Below, one piece after another: positions 1 through 5,867 of a stretch of 10,931 bases of DNA. The DNA comes from an uncultured Clostridia bacterium (GTDB lineage Bacteria; Bacillota; Clostridia; UBA1381). Position 1 is the first letter of the stretch; each line of letters begins with the position of its first letter. Made by a program: the position numbers and the translations under genes. The notes beneath the pieces were generated by a model, which saw only the letters and a program-made list of their open reading frames with translations, ran no database searches and was not told where the DNA came from. The stretch lies in contig CAJUFV010000023.1 in assembly GCA_910585795.1 (NCBI GenBank), positions 1 through 10,931 on the forward strand, in the 5' to 3' direction.

Positions 1-68
1 AGGGTTGTTTTGCCGTGGTCAACGTGAGCGATAATAGCTATGTTTCGTATGTTCTTTCTTTCTGTCAT
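1..68 (-). CDS. typA: TypA/BipA ribosome-associated GTPase, N-terminal fragment
   Basis: Translation-factor GTPase of the TypA/BipA family, which binds 70S ribosomes and is linked to ribosome assembly and stress responses. Only the first 22 codons are visible because the gene runs off the left edge. They read MTERKNIRNIAIIAHVDHGK and then TT, with a partial next codon. The G1 P-loop AHVDHGKT and the preceding RNIAII match TypA/BipA; the related LepA usually has AHIDHGKS and EF-G has AHIDAGKT. The ATG at 68 is preceded by GAGGGG about ten bases upstream, which supports this start. A sigma-A-like promoter lies just upstream. The family call rests on the N-terminus only, but this stretch is distinctive. 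Confidence 0.88.
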   Translation of the reverse strand, partial: MTERKNIRNIAIIAHVDHGKTT

Positions 69-101
69 AAAATATATTCCCCTCTTTCGTTTAACTTAAA
101 T

Positions 102-130
102 ATTATATACTGCGTACTGCTATTTTACAA
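102..130 (-). promoter_or_regulatory. Predicted sigma-A promoter of typA
   Basis: On the minus strand, TTGTAA (125-130) and a perfect TATAAT (102-107) are separated by 17 bases. The expected start near 95 gives a short leader of about 27 nt to the typA ATG, with the GAGGGG ribosome binding site inside it. This implies typA can be transcribed independently of the small gene upstream of it on the same strand. Confidence 0.7.
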
Positions 131-225
131 TATTTTTTTGACGAATTCAGGATTATTTATTGATATTTATGAAAAAAAACGAATTAATGAGTAAAATACT
201 ATATGTTTTTTCCAAAAGAGCCTGT

Positions 226-492
226 TTATTTCAGAGAAAATGTATCAATCATGAATTGCGCGCATAGCTGCCAGCCTTTAATAAAAAATTCCATTTCAGA
301 AAGTGTGAGCAGCTCGGACGACGCATTTGTCAGCTCTGTGAGAAGCTGCTTATCCTTATCATATAGTATATTGTCCAGAGCTTTTGAAGTATCTGATACA
401 ATGCTCATTAACTCTGTGAGCCTGTCATCGTTTATATAATGTGATGACTGCGGGTTTACTTCTCCGTGATATAATTCTTCAAGTATACTCAT
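226..492 (-). CDS. Small DUF6809-like protein of unknown function
   Basis: An 88-residue soluble, acidic, mostly helical protein with no signal peptide, membrane segment or cysteine-rich motif. The overall pattern is an N-terminal ILEELYHGEVNP, a central helix rich in Lys/Asp/Leu, and a C-terminal segment around FFIKGWQLCAQFMIDTF. From memory it matches the short DUF6809-type proteins that are common in Lachnospiraceae and other Clostridia and have no known function. The ATG at 490-492 has a strong AAAGGAGA site seven bases upstream, so start and length are well supported. It lies between typA (same strand, downstream) and the ATP synthase operon (divergent). Its transcript appears to carry a long structured leader with an intrinsic terminator, so expression may be conditional. 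No convincing terminator follows it before typA. The family assignment is recollection, not a search result. Confidence 0.75.
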   Translation of the reverse strand: MSILEELYHGEVNPQSSHYINDDRLTELMSIVSDTSKALDNILYDKDKQLLTELTNASSELLTLSEMEFFIKGWQLCAQFMIDTFSLK

Positions 493-529
493 AATATGTA
501 TCTCCTTTTAATAATGTCGTTTTATAAAT

Positions 530-562
530 AAAAAAATGCGTCGCTTTATTAAAGCAACGCAT
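530..562 (-). terminator. Intrinsic terminator inside the leader
   Basis: On the minus strand the arms 551-562 and 536-547 form a 12-bp stem that includes one G-U pair, with a three-base loop. It is followed by a run of six to seven T (530-536) and another T-rich stretch. On the plus strand the same hairpin is followed by A residues, so it works only for minus-strand transcription. It sits between the predicted promoter at 695-723 and the start codon at 492. Confidence 0.7.
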
Positions 563-590
563 AAAAAACGCATTGCCCTGGCATAATGTC

Positions 591-688
591 GCAACACATT
601 TATATACACTAATACGTATAAAAACCAAAGCGTACGTTTTTATCATAAACGTACACGTATTAGTGTAATTTTATACATAATGTGTTGC
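591..688. repeat. Long imperfect palindrome (98 bp)
   Basis: The outer arms GCAACACATT (591-600) and AATGTGTTGC (679-688) are perfect complements, as are TACACTAATACGT (605-617) and ACGTATTAGTGTA (655-667). Between them are a 4-base and an 11-base asymmetric interior segment. The core (618-654) contains GTACGTTT/AAACGTAC and, overlapping it, ATAAAAAC/GTTTTTAT. I see no transposase, no clear target-site duplication and no second copy in this window, so a miniature mobile element is possible but not supported. An RNA hairpin is the simpler reading because a promoter points into it. Confidence 0.75.
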
Positions 689-694
689 ACAGAT

Positions 695-723
695 ATATTA
701 TCATATTACAATATGTTTGTAAA
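695..723 (-). promoter_or_regulatory. Predicted extended -10 promoter for the structured leader
   Basis: On the minus strand, TTTACA (718-723) and TAATAT (695-700) are 17 bases apart, and TG is present one base before the -10 element (extended -10). The predicted start, about 688, coincides with the outer base of the long hairpin. That coincidence is the main reason to believe both the promoter and the RNA. Confidence 0.55.
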
Positions 724-739
724 TAGAAAATAAGAAATC

Positions 740-769
740 TTGCTGTATATTTTATGTCTGTGTTATAAG
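740..769 (+). promoter_or_regulatory. Candidate promoter of the ATP synthase operon
   Basis: TTGCTG (740-745) and TATAAG (764-769) are separated by 18 bases, with TG one base before the -10 element. A second candidate is a perfect TATAAT at 833-838 that lacks a good -35. The whole stretch 701-956 is very AT-rich and holds no supported gene. Besides these candidates it contains a direct repeat ACGGAAAT at 882-889 and 904-911. Which element is used cannot be decided by eye. Confidence 0.35.
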
Positions 770-940
770 TGAATAATGAATATGTATTTTTGGTAAAAAT
801 AAAAACAGGCATGAAATAATTTTTATGAAAAGTATAATTTTTAAACAAAGTAAATAAAGGTTGTGTATAAATAGACATTTAACGGAAATCTGATTATTGA
901 ATTACGGAAATATTTGAGATAGAATGATATCAATAAAACA

Positions 941-950
941 GGAAAGGGAG
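941..950 (+). promoter_or_regulatory. Ribosome binding site deciding the atpI start
   Basis: GGAAAGGGAG ends directly before ATG 951 and six bases before ATG 957. The spacing favours 957, giving a protein that begins MSAELLREIKN rather than the longer forms from 924 or 951. Confidence 0.55.
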
Positions 951-956
951 ATGGCG

Positions 957-1355
957 ATGTCTGCGGAGCTTCTGCGAGAAATAAAAAATATTGCGATTTT
1001 TACCGCGTTGTTTGGATTATTGCAGGTTTTAATAACAATACCAGCGGGATATTTTGGAGTTTCCGCGCTGCTGGGAACAATACTGGGCTGTTTTACGGCG
1101 ATTTTTAATTTTTCTATTATGGGAATTATACTTGAAAAATGTCTTAACCGTCAGGGCGGAGCGGCGGGACTCGCGGGAGTCGGGTATATATTTCGTCTTG
1201 CGATAATAGCAGCCGTTGTTGTATGGGCAATGAAGTCTAGTTATCTTAATTATGTGTGCGTTATTATTCCTCTGATTTTTCCTCAGACAGCTATTTTTAT
1301 AATTAACGCGATAAGACGGCGAAGGGGGACAGACAGTAAAGATGAACGGTCCTAA
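957..1355 (+). CDS. atpI: ATP synthase subunit I (AtpI-like membrane protein)
   Basis: Small membrane protein encoded first in many bacterial atp operons. It is thought to help c-ring assembly or ion supply and is not part of the finished enzyme. With the start at 957 it has 132 residues, four predicted membrane segments (about 11-30, 32-57, 76-93 and 97-117) and a basic, charged C-terminus (AIRRRRGTDSKDERS). In-frame ATGs also exist at 924 and 951. The GGAAAGGGAG site ends at 950, which touches the ATG at 951 but gives a normal six-base spacing to 957, so 957 is preferred. The gene overlaps atpB by 14 bases, which suggests translational coupling. Sequence conservation in this family is low, so the call leans on topology and position. 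Confidence 0.85.
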   Translation: MSAELLREIKNIAIFTALFGLLQVLITIPAGYFGVSALLGTILGCFTAIFNFSIMGIILEKCLNRQGGAAGLAGVGYIFRLAIIAAVVVWAMKSSYLNYVCVIIPLIFPQTAIFIINAIRRRRGTDSKDERS

Positions 1356-2064
1356 GATTATATATACACTGCCGTTTTTAGGCGGTATAGAAATTACCGA
1401 AAGCATTGTGAATATGTGGATAATAATGGCGGTTCTTGTGGCACTGTCTGTGTGGCTTACCCATGGAATGAAAATACGCAATCCGTCACGGAAACAGCTT
1501 GTGCTGGAAAAGCTTGTGAGCATGCTGTATGATATGGTAGGGGATACGATGGGAGAAAAATATCTATCGTTTGTCCCGTATATAGGAACCTTGTTTTTAC
1601 TATCCATAGTGGGAAGTCTGTCATCTCTGACAGGAATGAGACCGTACACGGGAGATTTAAGCGTTATACTTTCATGGACAATTGTGACGTTTATGTTAAT
1701 TCAGGCGAATAATATAAAAAATCACGGTGTTTTCGGATGGCTTAAATCCTTTACAAGACCGGTGGCCTTTATAACGCCGCTGAATATTATAAGCGAGATT
1801 GCGAACCCTATTTCCATGACATTCAGGCATTTTGGAAATATTGCCGCGGGACTGGTTATAACCTCTCTTGTATACGGAGGACTTGCGTCTTTGAGCGCGG
1901 CGCTGATGTCGTGGATACCTAATGATTTTCTGGCGGCAATACCTGTTTTTCAGGTAGGCGTACCGGCAGTGCTTTCAATTTATTTTGACTTGTTTACAAG
2001 TTTTTTACAGGCGTATATATTGTGTATGCTGACAATGGTTTTTGTTCAGTGCAGCGGAGAATAA
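1342..2064 (+). CDS. atpB: F-type ATP synthase subunit a
   Basis: Integral membrane stator subunit of Fo that forms the two ion half-channels next to the c-ring. It has 240 residues, close to the usual length, and several hydrophobic helices. The conserved helix carries FRHFGN at 161-166, with the essential stator arginine at R162. The C-terminal helix around FDLFTSFLQAYILCML is also typical; its Gln corresponds to the conserved polar position of the last helix. The start ATG lies inside the end of atpI (14-base overlap) and has only a distant GGGGG upstream, so translation is probably coupled to atpI. A 79-base gap with a weak stem separates it from atpE. Together with the c subunit below it should carry Na+ rather than H+. 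Confidence 0.96.
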   Translation: MNGPKIIYTLPFLGGIEITESIVNMWIIMAVLVALSVWLTHGMKIRNPSRKQLVLEKLVSMLYDMVGDTMGEKYLSFVPYIGTLFLLSIVGSLSSLTGMRPYTGDLSVILSWTIVTFMLIQANNIKNHGVFGWLKSFTRPVAFITPLNIISEIANPISMTFRHFGNIAAGLVITSLVYGGLASLSAALMSWIPNDFLAAIPVFQVGVPAVLSIYFDLFTSFLQAYILCMLTMVFVQCSGE

Positions 2065-2111
2065 GACTGGTTAAAATTGACGTTGATGCGAGCAGTTTTT
2101 GTTTCAGTCTT
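2063..2111 (+). other. Weak stem in the atpB-atpE gap
   Basis: AAGACTG (2063-2069) and CAGTCTT (2105-2111) are perfect 7-bp complements separated by 35 bases. They start in the atpB stop codon and end 32 bases before the atpE ATG. The stem is weak and could be chance. It sits where many atp operons need raised translation or mRNA stability for the c subunit. Confidence 0.3.
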
Positions 2112-2143
2112 TATATAAACGAAAAATAAAGGAGATAAAGATT

Positions 2144-2398
2144 ATGGAAAAAGCAATAATTTTAGCGGCTTCGGCAATCGGAGCGGGACTTGCGATGATT
2201 GCGGGTGTTGGTCCCGGTATAGGTCAGGGTTTCGCGGCAGGAAAGGCAGCGGAAGCGGTAGGGCGTCAGCCTGAGGCGAAGGGAGCGATTACATCAACAA
2301 TGCTTTTTGGATGTGCTGTTGCGGAGTCAACCGGAATTTACGGACTTGTTGTCGCGCTTATACTTTTATTTGCAAATCCGCTTATAGGACTGCTTTGA
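2144..2398 (+). CDS. atpE: F-type ATP synthase subunit c, Na+-binding type
   Basis: Forms the rotating c-ring of Fo; each hairpin carries one ion. It has 84 residues in two membrane helices joined by the conserved polar loop RQPEAKG (41-47). The ion-carrying carboxylate is E61. The sodium ligands described for the Ilyobacter tartaricus ring are all present at matching positions, shifted by four: Q28, V59, E61, S62, T63 and the supporting Y66 (motifs GPGIGQG and AESTGIY). An upstream in-frame ATG at 2099 exists, but the ATG at 2144 has AAAGGAGA nine bases upstream and gives the normal family N-terminus MEKAIILAASAIGAG. Na+ coupling is therefore a strong prediction from known structures, not a measurement. 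Confidence 0.97.
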   Translation: MEKAIILAASAIGAGLAMIAGVGPGIGQGFAAGKAAEAVGRQPEAKGAITSTMLFGCAVAESTGIYGLVVALILLFANPLIGLL

Positions 2399-2423
2399 TT
2401 AACGTGGAAAGGAATGAGAGAAA

Positions 2424-2918
2424 GTGGAGGAGTATTTAGAGTTCGTCAGTGTCCATACATGGACAATGCTGTTTACATGGGCAAATCTGATTATTCTTTT
2501 CCTGCTTTTGAAAAAATTCTTGTTTCGTCCCGTTAATAAAATGCTGGACGAGAGAAGGGCAGAAATAGAAAAAGGCTTTCTTGACGCCGAAAATGCCACG
2601 CTTCAGGCAGAGAAAATTAAAGCGGAATATGAAATGAAATTAAACAAAGCTAAAGACGAGGCTGAAGGAATAATAAAATCTGCTGTTGAAAAAGCGGAGG
2701 CGCGCTCGGAAAATATAGTGAGAGAGGCGTCTGACGAAGCGGCGCATATTATTGAGAAATCTAAAAATCAGATAGAAAGAGATAAGAAAAACGCAGTTAA
2801 TACGGCAAGGAGTGAAATAGCCGCAATGGCTGTACTCGCGGCGGAAAAGCTTATCGGCAGAAAAATTGACGCTGAAGATGATGAAAGACTTATAACGGAC
2901 ATTATAGACAGAATTTAG
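2424..2918 (+). CDS. atpF: F-type ATP synthase subunit b
   Basis: Peripheral stalk subunit that links Fo to F1. It has 164 residues: one N-terminal membrane segment at about 13-35, the conserved FRPVNKMLDERR just after it, then a long charged coiled coil rich in Ala, Glu and Lys. The C-terminus (AAEKLIGRKIDAEDDERLI) matches the delta-binding end of the family. The start is GTG at 2424, the earliest possible in frame because TGA precedes at 2415; GGAAAGGA lies about ten bases upstream. The stop codon TAG overlaps the ribosome binding site of atpH. Confidence 0.95.
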   Translation: MEEYLEFVSVHTWTMLFTWANLIILFLLLKKFLFRPVNKMLDERRAEIEKGFLDAENATLQAEKIKAEYEMKLNKAKDEAEGIIKSAVEKAEARSENIVREASDEAAHIIEKSKNQIERDKKNAVNTARSEIAAMAVLAAEKLIGRKIDAEDDERLITDIIDRI

Positions 2919-2922
2919 GTGA
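2917..2922 (+). promoter_or_regulatory. Ribosome binding site deciding the atpH start
   Basis: AGGTGA overlaps the atpF stop codon. The GTG at 2919 falls inside this site and so cannot be served by it, whereas GTG at 2928 is five bases downstream. The latter start is therefore preferred. Confidence 0.55.
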
Positions 2923-2927
2923 TAAAG

Positions 2928-3461
2928 GTGGTTAAAGTAAAGTCAGCAAAGGCTTATGGCGCGTCGCTTCTTTCGCTTGCGGGAGAAGAGCGCGTTGAGG
3001 AACAGATTTTAAATGAGCTCAATAGTATATTGGTTCTTTTCAGAACGCATCCTGATTACGTGAAAATTCTTGATTCTCTGCAGATAGCGCACGGAGAGCT
3101 TATGGAAATATTAAATGAGGATTTTTTCGGAAAGGTACACCGTTATACATTGAATTTTTTGAAGCTGCTGAGTGAAAAGCATATGCTTCATTATCTTGAC
3201 GAGTGTCTGAATGAATATGAAAGACTGTATAATATGGAAAACAATATACAGGTCGTAAACGTTACTACGGCAAAACCTCTGAAAAAAGAAATATTATCAC
3301 AGCTTATACAGAAGATGGAGAAGAAAACAGGCGGTAAAATCATTTTAAAGGAGCACATTGATGAGAGCTGTATAGGCGGAATAATTATTGAAACAGATGA
3401 AAGCCGTATTGACGCAAGTATAAAGTCGGGACTGGAAAATATGAAGCAGTCATTGATATGA
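2928..3461 (+). CDS. atpH: F-type ATP synthase subunit delta
   Basis: Soluble stator subunit that caps the alpha/beta head and joins it to subunit b. With GTG 2928 as start it has 177 residues, the usual size. It shows an N-terminal helical domain beginning SAKAYGASLLSLAGEE and a C-terminal region with the family feature around KIILKEHIDESCIGGIIIE followed by a short SRIDASIKSGLENMK. An in-frame GTG at 2919 would add three residues but lies within the ribosome binding site. The gene follows atpF directly and precedes atpA by 18 bases. Confidence 0.93.
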   Translation: MVKVKSAKAYGASLLSLAGEERVEEQILNELNSILVLFRTHPDYVKILDSLQIAHGELMEILNEDFFGKVHRYTLNFLKLLSEKHMLHYLDECLNEYERLYNMENNIQVVNVTTAKPLKKEILSQLIQKMEKKTGGKIILKEHIDESCIGGIIIETDESRIDASIKSGLENMKQSLI

Positions 3462-3479
3462 CATATACAGGAGTGTAAA

Positions 3480-4973
3480 ATGCAGGATTTAAGTAAGGTT
3501 ATAAAAGACCGTATAAAAAATTATGACAATATAATAAACGAAACAGAAACGGGAACCGTTATAGAGGTCGGTGACGGAATCGCGCGTATACACGGATTGG
3601 AAAATTGTATGTCGGGAGAGCTTATTGAGCTTGAAAACGGAGTCATGTCGATGGCTATGAATCTGGAACAGGATTTTGTCAGTGTGGTAATTCTTGGCGA
3701 TGATACGTCTGTGAGGGAGGGGTCGGGAGCGAAGCGGACTGGTCGTGTTGTGAATGTTCCGGTCGGTGAAAATTTTCTGGGAAGAGTAGTCGACGCGCTG
3801 GGCCTTCCCATTGATGGCAAGGGCGCGATAGAGGCTGACGCCCACAGAAATATTGAAGAGAACGCTTCAGGTATTATTGAGCGTAAATCGGTCAGTGTTC
3901 CTTTGCAGACAGGTATTAAAGCTATTGATTCAATGATACCTATAGGACGAGGACAGCGTGAGCTGATAATAGGTGACAGGCAAACAGGTAAAACGGCTAT
4001 TGCGATAGATACTATTATTAATCAGAAAAACACGGATGTATATTGCATATATGTTGCGATAGGCCAAAAACGCTCAACAGTCGCGTCTATTGTTGACAGA
4101 CTGGAAAAGGCAGGAGCAATGGATTATACAATAGTTGTTTCGGCAACAGCTTCGCAGTCTCCGGCTTTACAGTATATTGCTCCGTATGCCGGCTGTGCGA
4201 TGGGTGAATATTTTATGTATAAGGGTAAAGACGCCCTTATTGTATATGATGATTTGTCAAAGCACGCTGTGGCATATCGGGCGTTATCTCTGCTTTTGCG
4301 GCGTTCTCCCGGACGTGAGGCATATCCGGGAGATGTATTTTATCTTCATTCCAGACTTCTGGAAAGAGCGGCAAGACTTTCGGATGAATTGGGCGGCGGC
4401 TCACTTACAGCTCTGCCGCTTATTGAAACTCAGGCAGGCGATGTGTCGGCATATATACCGACAAATGTAATTTCAATTACAGACGGACAGATATTTCTGG
4501 AAAGCGAGCTTTTCCATTCAGGGATAATGCCGGCCGTGAATCCGGGCATAAGTGTTTCTCGTGTAGGAGGCAACGCCCAGATAAAGGCTATGAAAAAGGT
4601 TGCGGGAAGCTTAAAGCTGGCGTATTCTCAATACCGTGAATTGCAGGCGTTTGCACAGTTCGGCTCTGACCTTGACGCGGATACAAAGGCGCGTCTTGCT
4701 AAGGGTGAAAGAATTGTGGAGGTGTTGAAGCAGGGAAGAAACAGTCCTGTAAGAGTTGAGCTTCAGGTGGCTATTATTTATGCCGTTATAAACGATATGC
4801 TGGACGGTATTCCGGTTGAAAAAATACGTGAATTTGAAGGATATTTGTTTGAGCATATTGAAAATCATGCTCATGATATAATAGATGAGATTTCTCGTAC
4901 GGGAGAGCTTGGAGAGGAAACAGAGCGTAAGCTCAGACATGCGGTGGAGGAATGTGCCGTACGCATGAGTTAA
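3480..4973 (+). CDS. atpA: F-type ATP synthase subunit alpha
   Basis: Non-catalytic nucleotide-binding subunit of the F1 hexamer. It has 497 residues. The Walker A motif GDRQTGKT is at 165-172, the Walker B region LIVYDD at 253-258, and the signature PAVNPGISVS at 351-360 is followed by R361, the arginine finger that reaches into the catalytic site of beta. An N-terminal beta-barrel precedes the nucleotide-binding domain, and the C-terminal helical domain is complete. AGGAG lies six bases before the ATG. No unusual residues are seen in the motifs. Confidence 0.98.
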   Translation: MQDLSKVIKDRIKNYDNIINETETGTVIEVGDGIARIHGLENCMSGELIELENGVMSMAMNLEQDFVSVVILGDDTSVREGSGAKRTGRVVNVPVGENFLGRVVDALGLPIDGKGAIEADAHRNIEENASGIIERKSVSVPLQTGIKAIDSMIPIGRGQRELIIGDRQTGKTAIAIDTIINQKNTDVYCIYVAIGQKRSTVASIVDRLEKAGAMDYTIVVSATASQSPALQYIAPYAGCAMGEYFMYKGKDALIVYDDLSKHAVAYRALSLLLRRSPGREAYPGDVFYLHSRLLERAARLSDELGGGSLTALPLIETQAGDVSAYIPTNVISITDGQIFLESELFHSGIMPAVNPGISVSRVGGNAQIKAMKKVAGSLKLAYSQYRELQAFAQFGSDLDADTKARLAKGERIVEVLKQGRNSPVRVELQVAIIYAVINDMLDGIPVEKIREFEGYLFEHIENHAHDIIDEISRTGELGEETERKLRHAVEECAVRMS

Positions 4974-5003
4974 ATATATGATACGGTTATGAGGTAAACA
5001 GCT

Positions 5004-5846
5004 ATGTCCGCTTCGTCAATGAAGATAATTAAAAACAGAATAAAAAGTATACAGGGTACGATGCAGATAACAAAGGCGATGGAGCTTGTGGCGGCTTCAA
5101 AAATGCGCAAAGCATCGGAACGTATTGAAGGCTCAAAGCCGTATTTTGATATACTGCGTGAGACTATCGAGGATATTACAAAGGATAATAAGGATTTTTC
5201 TTCGGTATTCACCCGTAAAAGAGAGGGCAGGACTTGCCATGTTGTTATTGCTGGTGATAGAGGGCTTGCGGGCGGTTATAATAATAATCTTTTTAAGTCG
5301 CTTGATATAAGTAAAGATGATATTATTTTGCCAATTGGAATAAAGGCGCATGAATATTTTTCCGGCTATGATATTTACAGCCGTGATTATACGCGCGCGG
5401 GAGATATAGAAATAGAGGACTGCCGTAAAATAGGAGTTATGCTTGCGGAAGGGTATAAGAAGGGTGACTTTACGAGGATTGCTTTGTCATACACAGAATT
5501 TGTCAATATGCTTATACAGCGTCCTGAAAATGTGAACATATTGCCTTTGAGAGTGGAACACACTTCAGACGGTATGAAAAATGTGAATTACAGCTTGATT
5601 ATATATGAGCCTGACGCGGAGAGCGTTTTTGAAAAAATTATACCTAATTATATTTCAGGTATGATATATGGAGCAGTATGTCATTCTGTTGCGTCAGAGC
5701 TTTCCGCGAGGCGGAACGCAATGGAGTCAGCGAATGATAACGCTTCTGAAATGCTAGACAAGCTCAGCCTTGAGTATAACGCGGCGCGGCAGGCGTCGAT
5801 AACACAGGAATTAACAGAGATAACAGCGGGTGTTGAGAATTTATAA
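5004..5846 (+). CDS. atpG: F-type ATP synthase subunit gamma
   Basis: Central rotor shaft that connects the c-ring to the alpha/beta hexamer. It has 280 residues. The N-terminal helix carries the conserved MKIIKNRIKSIQGTMQITKA pattern continuing into MELVAASKM. The C-terminal helix ends with the conserved SARRNAMESANDNASEML and later ASITQELTEI. The middle Rossmann-like domain has VVIAGDRGLAGGYNNN at about 78-93. GAGGT is located eight bases before the ATG. The gap to atpA is 30 bases and to atpD 21 bases. Confidence 0.97.
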   Translation: MSASSMKIIKNRIKSIQGTMQITKAMELVAASKMRKASERIEGSKPYFDILRETIEDITKDNKDFSSVFTRKREGRTCHVVIAGDRGLAGGYNNNLFKSLDISKDDIILPIGIKAHEYFSGYDIYSRDYTRAGDIEIEDCRKIGVMLAEGYKKGDFTRIALSYTEFVNMLIQRPENVNILPLRVEHTSDGMKNVNYSLIIYEPDAESVFEKIIPNYISGMIYGAVCHSVASELSARRNAMESANDNASEMLDKLSLEYNAARQASITQELTEITAGVENL

Positions 5847-5867
5847 AAGATAAAAGAGGAATGAATA

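Larger units (their letters stand above)
525..688 (-). ncRNA. Structured leader or small RNA upstream of the DUF6809-like gene
   Basis: Predicted RNA of about 160 nt starting near 688, at the base of a long hairpin, and ending in the U-tract near 525-535. The parts in order on the minus strand are: a long imperfect stem (679-688 with 591-600, perfect 10 bp; 655-667 with 605-617, perfect 13 bp), an apical region (618-654) with two alternative 8-bp hairpins, a short linker, and an intrinsic terminator hairpin (536-562). The ribosome binding site and ATG of the small gene follow within 45 bases. The 5' end of the RNA can pair either with 591-599 or, with 8 of 9 pairs, with the 5' arm of the terminator (554-562), so antitermination is possible. 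I do not recognise it as a known riboswitch. It could be an attenuator leader or an independent small RNA with partial readthrough. Confidence 0.5.

Noticed and set aside
138..166. Plus-strand promoter-like TTGACG with TGATAT at 17 bases
   Set aside because: The -10 element is poor and it points into the 3' end of the minus-strand gene with no target.
203..439. Plus-strand open frame opposite the DUF6809-like gene
   Set aside because: Antisense shadow of the minus-strand gene, without a convincing ribosome binding site; the minus-strand reading has a strong site and a recognisable protein.
591..688. Miniature inverted-repeat transposable element or integron attC site
   Set aside because: No target-site duplication or second copy was found, the attC core motifs are missing, and the transcription start coinciding with the hairpin base favours an RNA structure.
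660..878. Open frame of 72 codons on the minus strand
   Set aside because: Composition is that of random AT-rich DNA, no ribosome binding site precedes it, and it runs through the promoter and hairpin described above.
4135..4470. Overlapping 111-codon frame inside atpA
   Set aside because: Alternative-frame shadow of a highly conserved gene; no start signal or recognisable protein.
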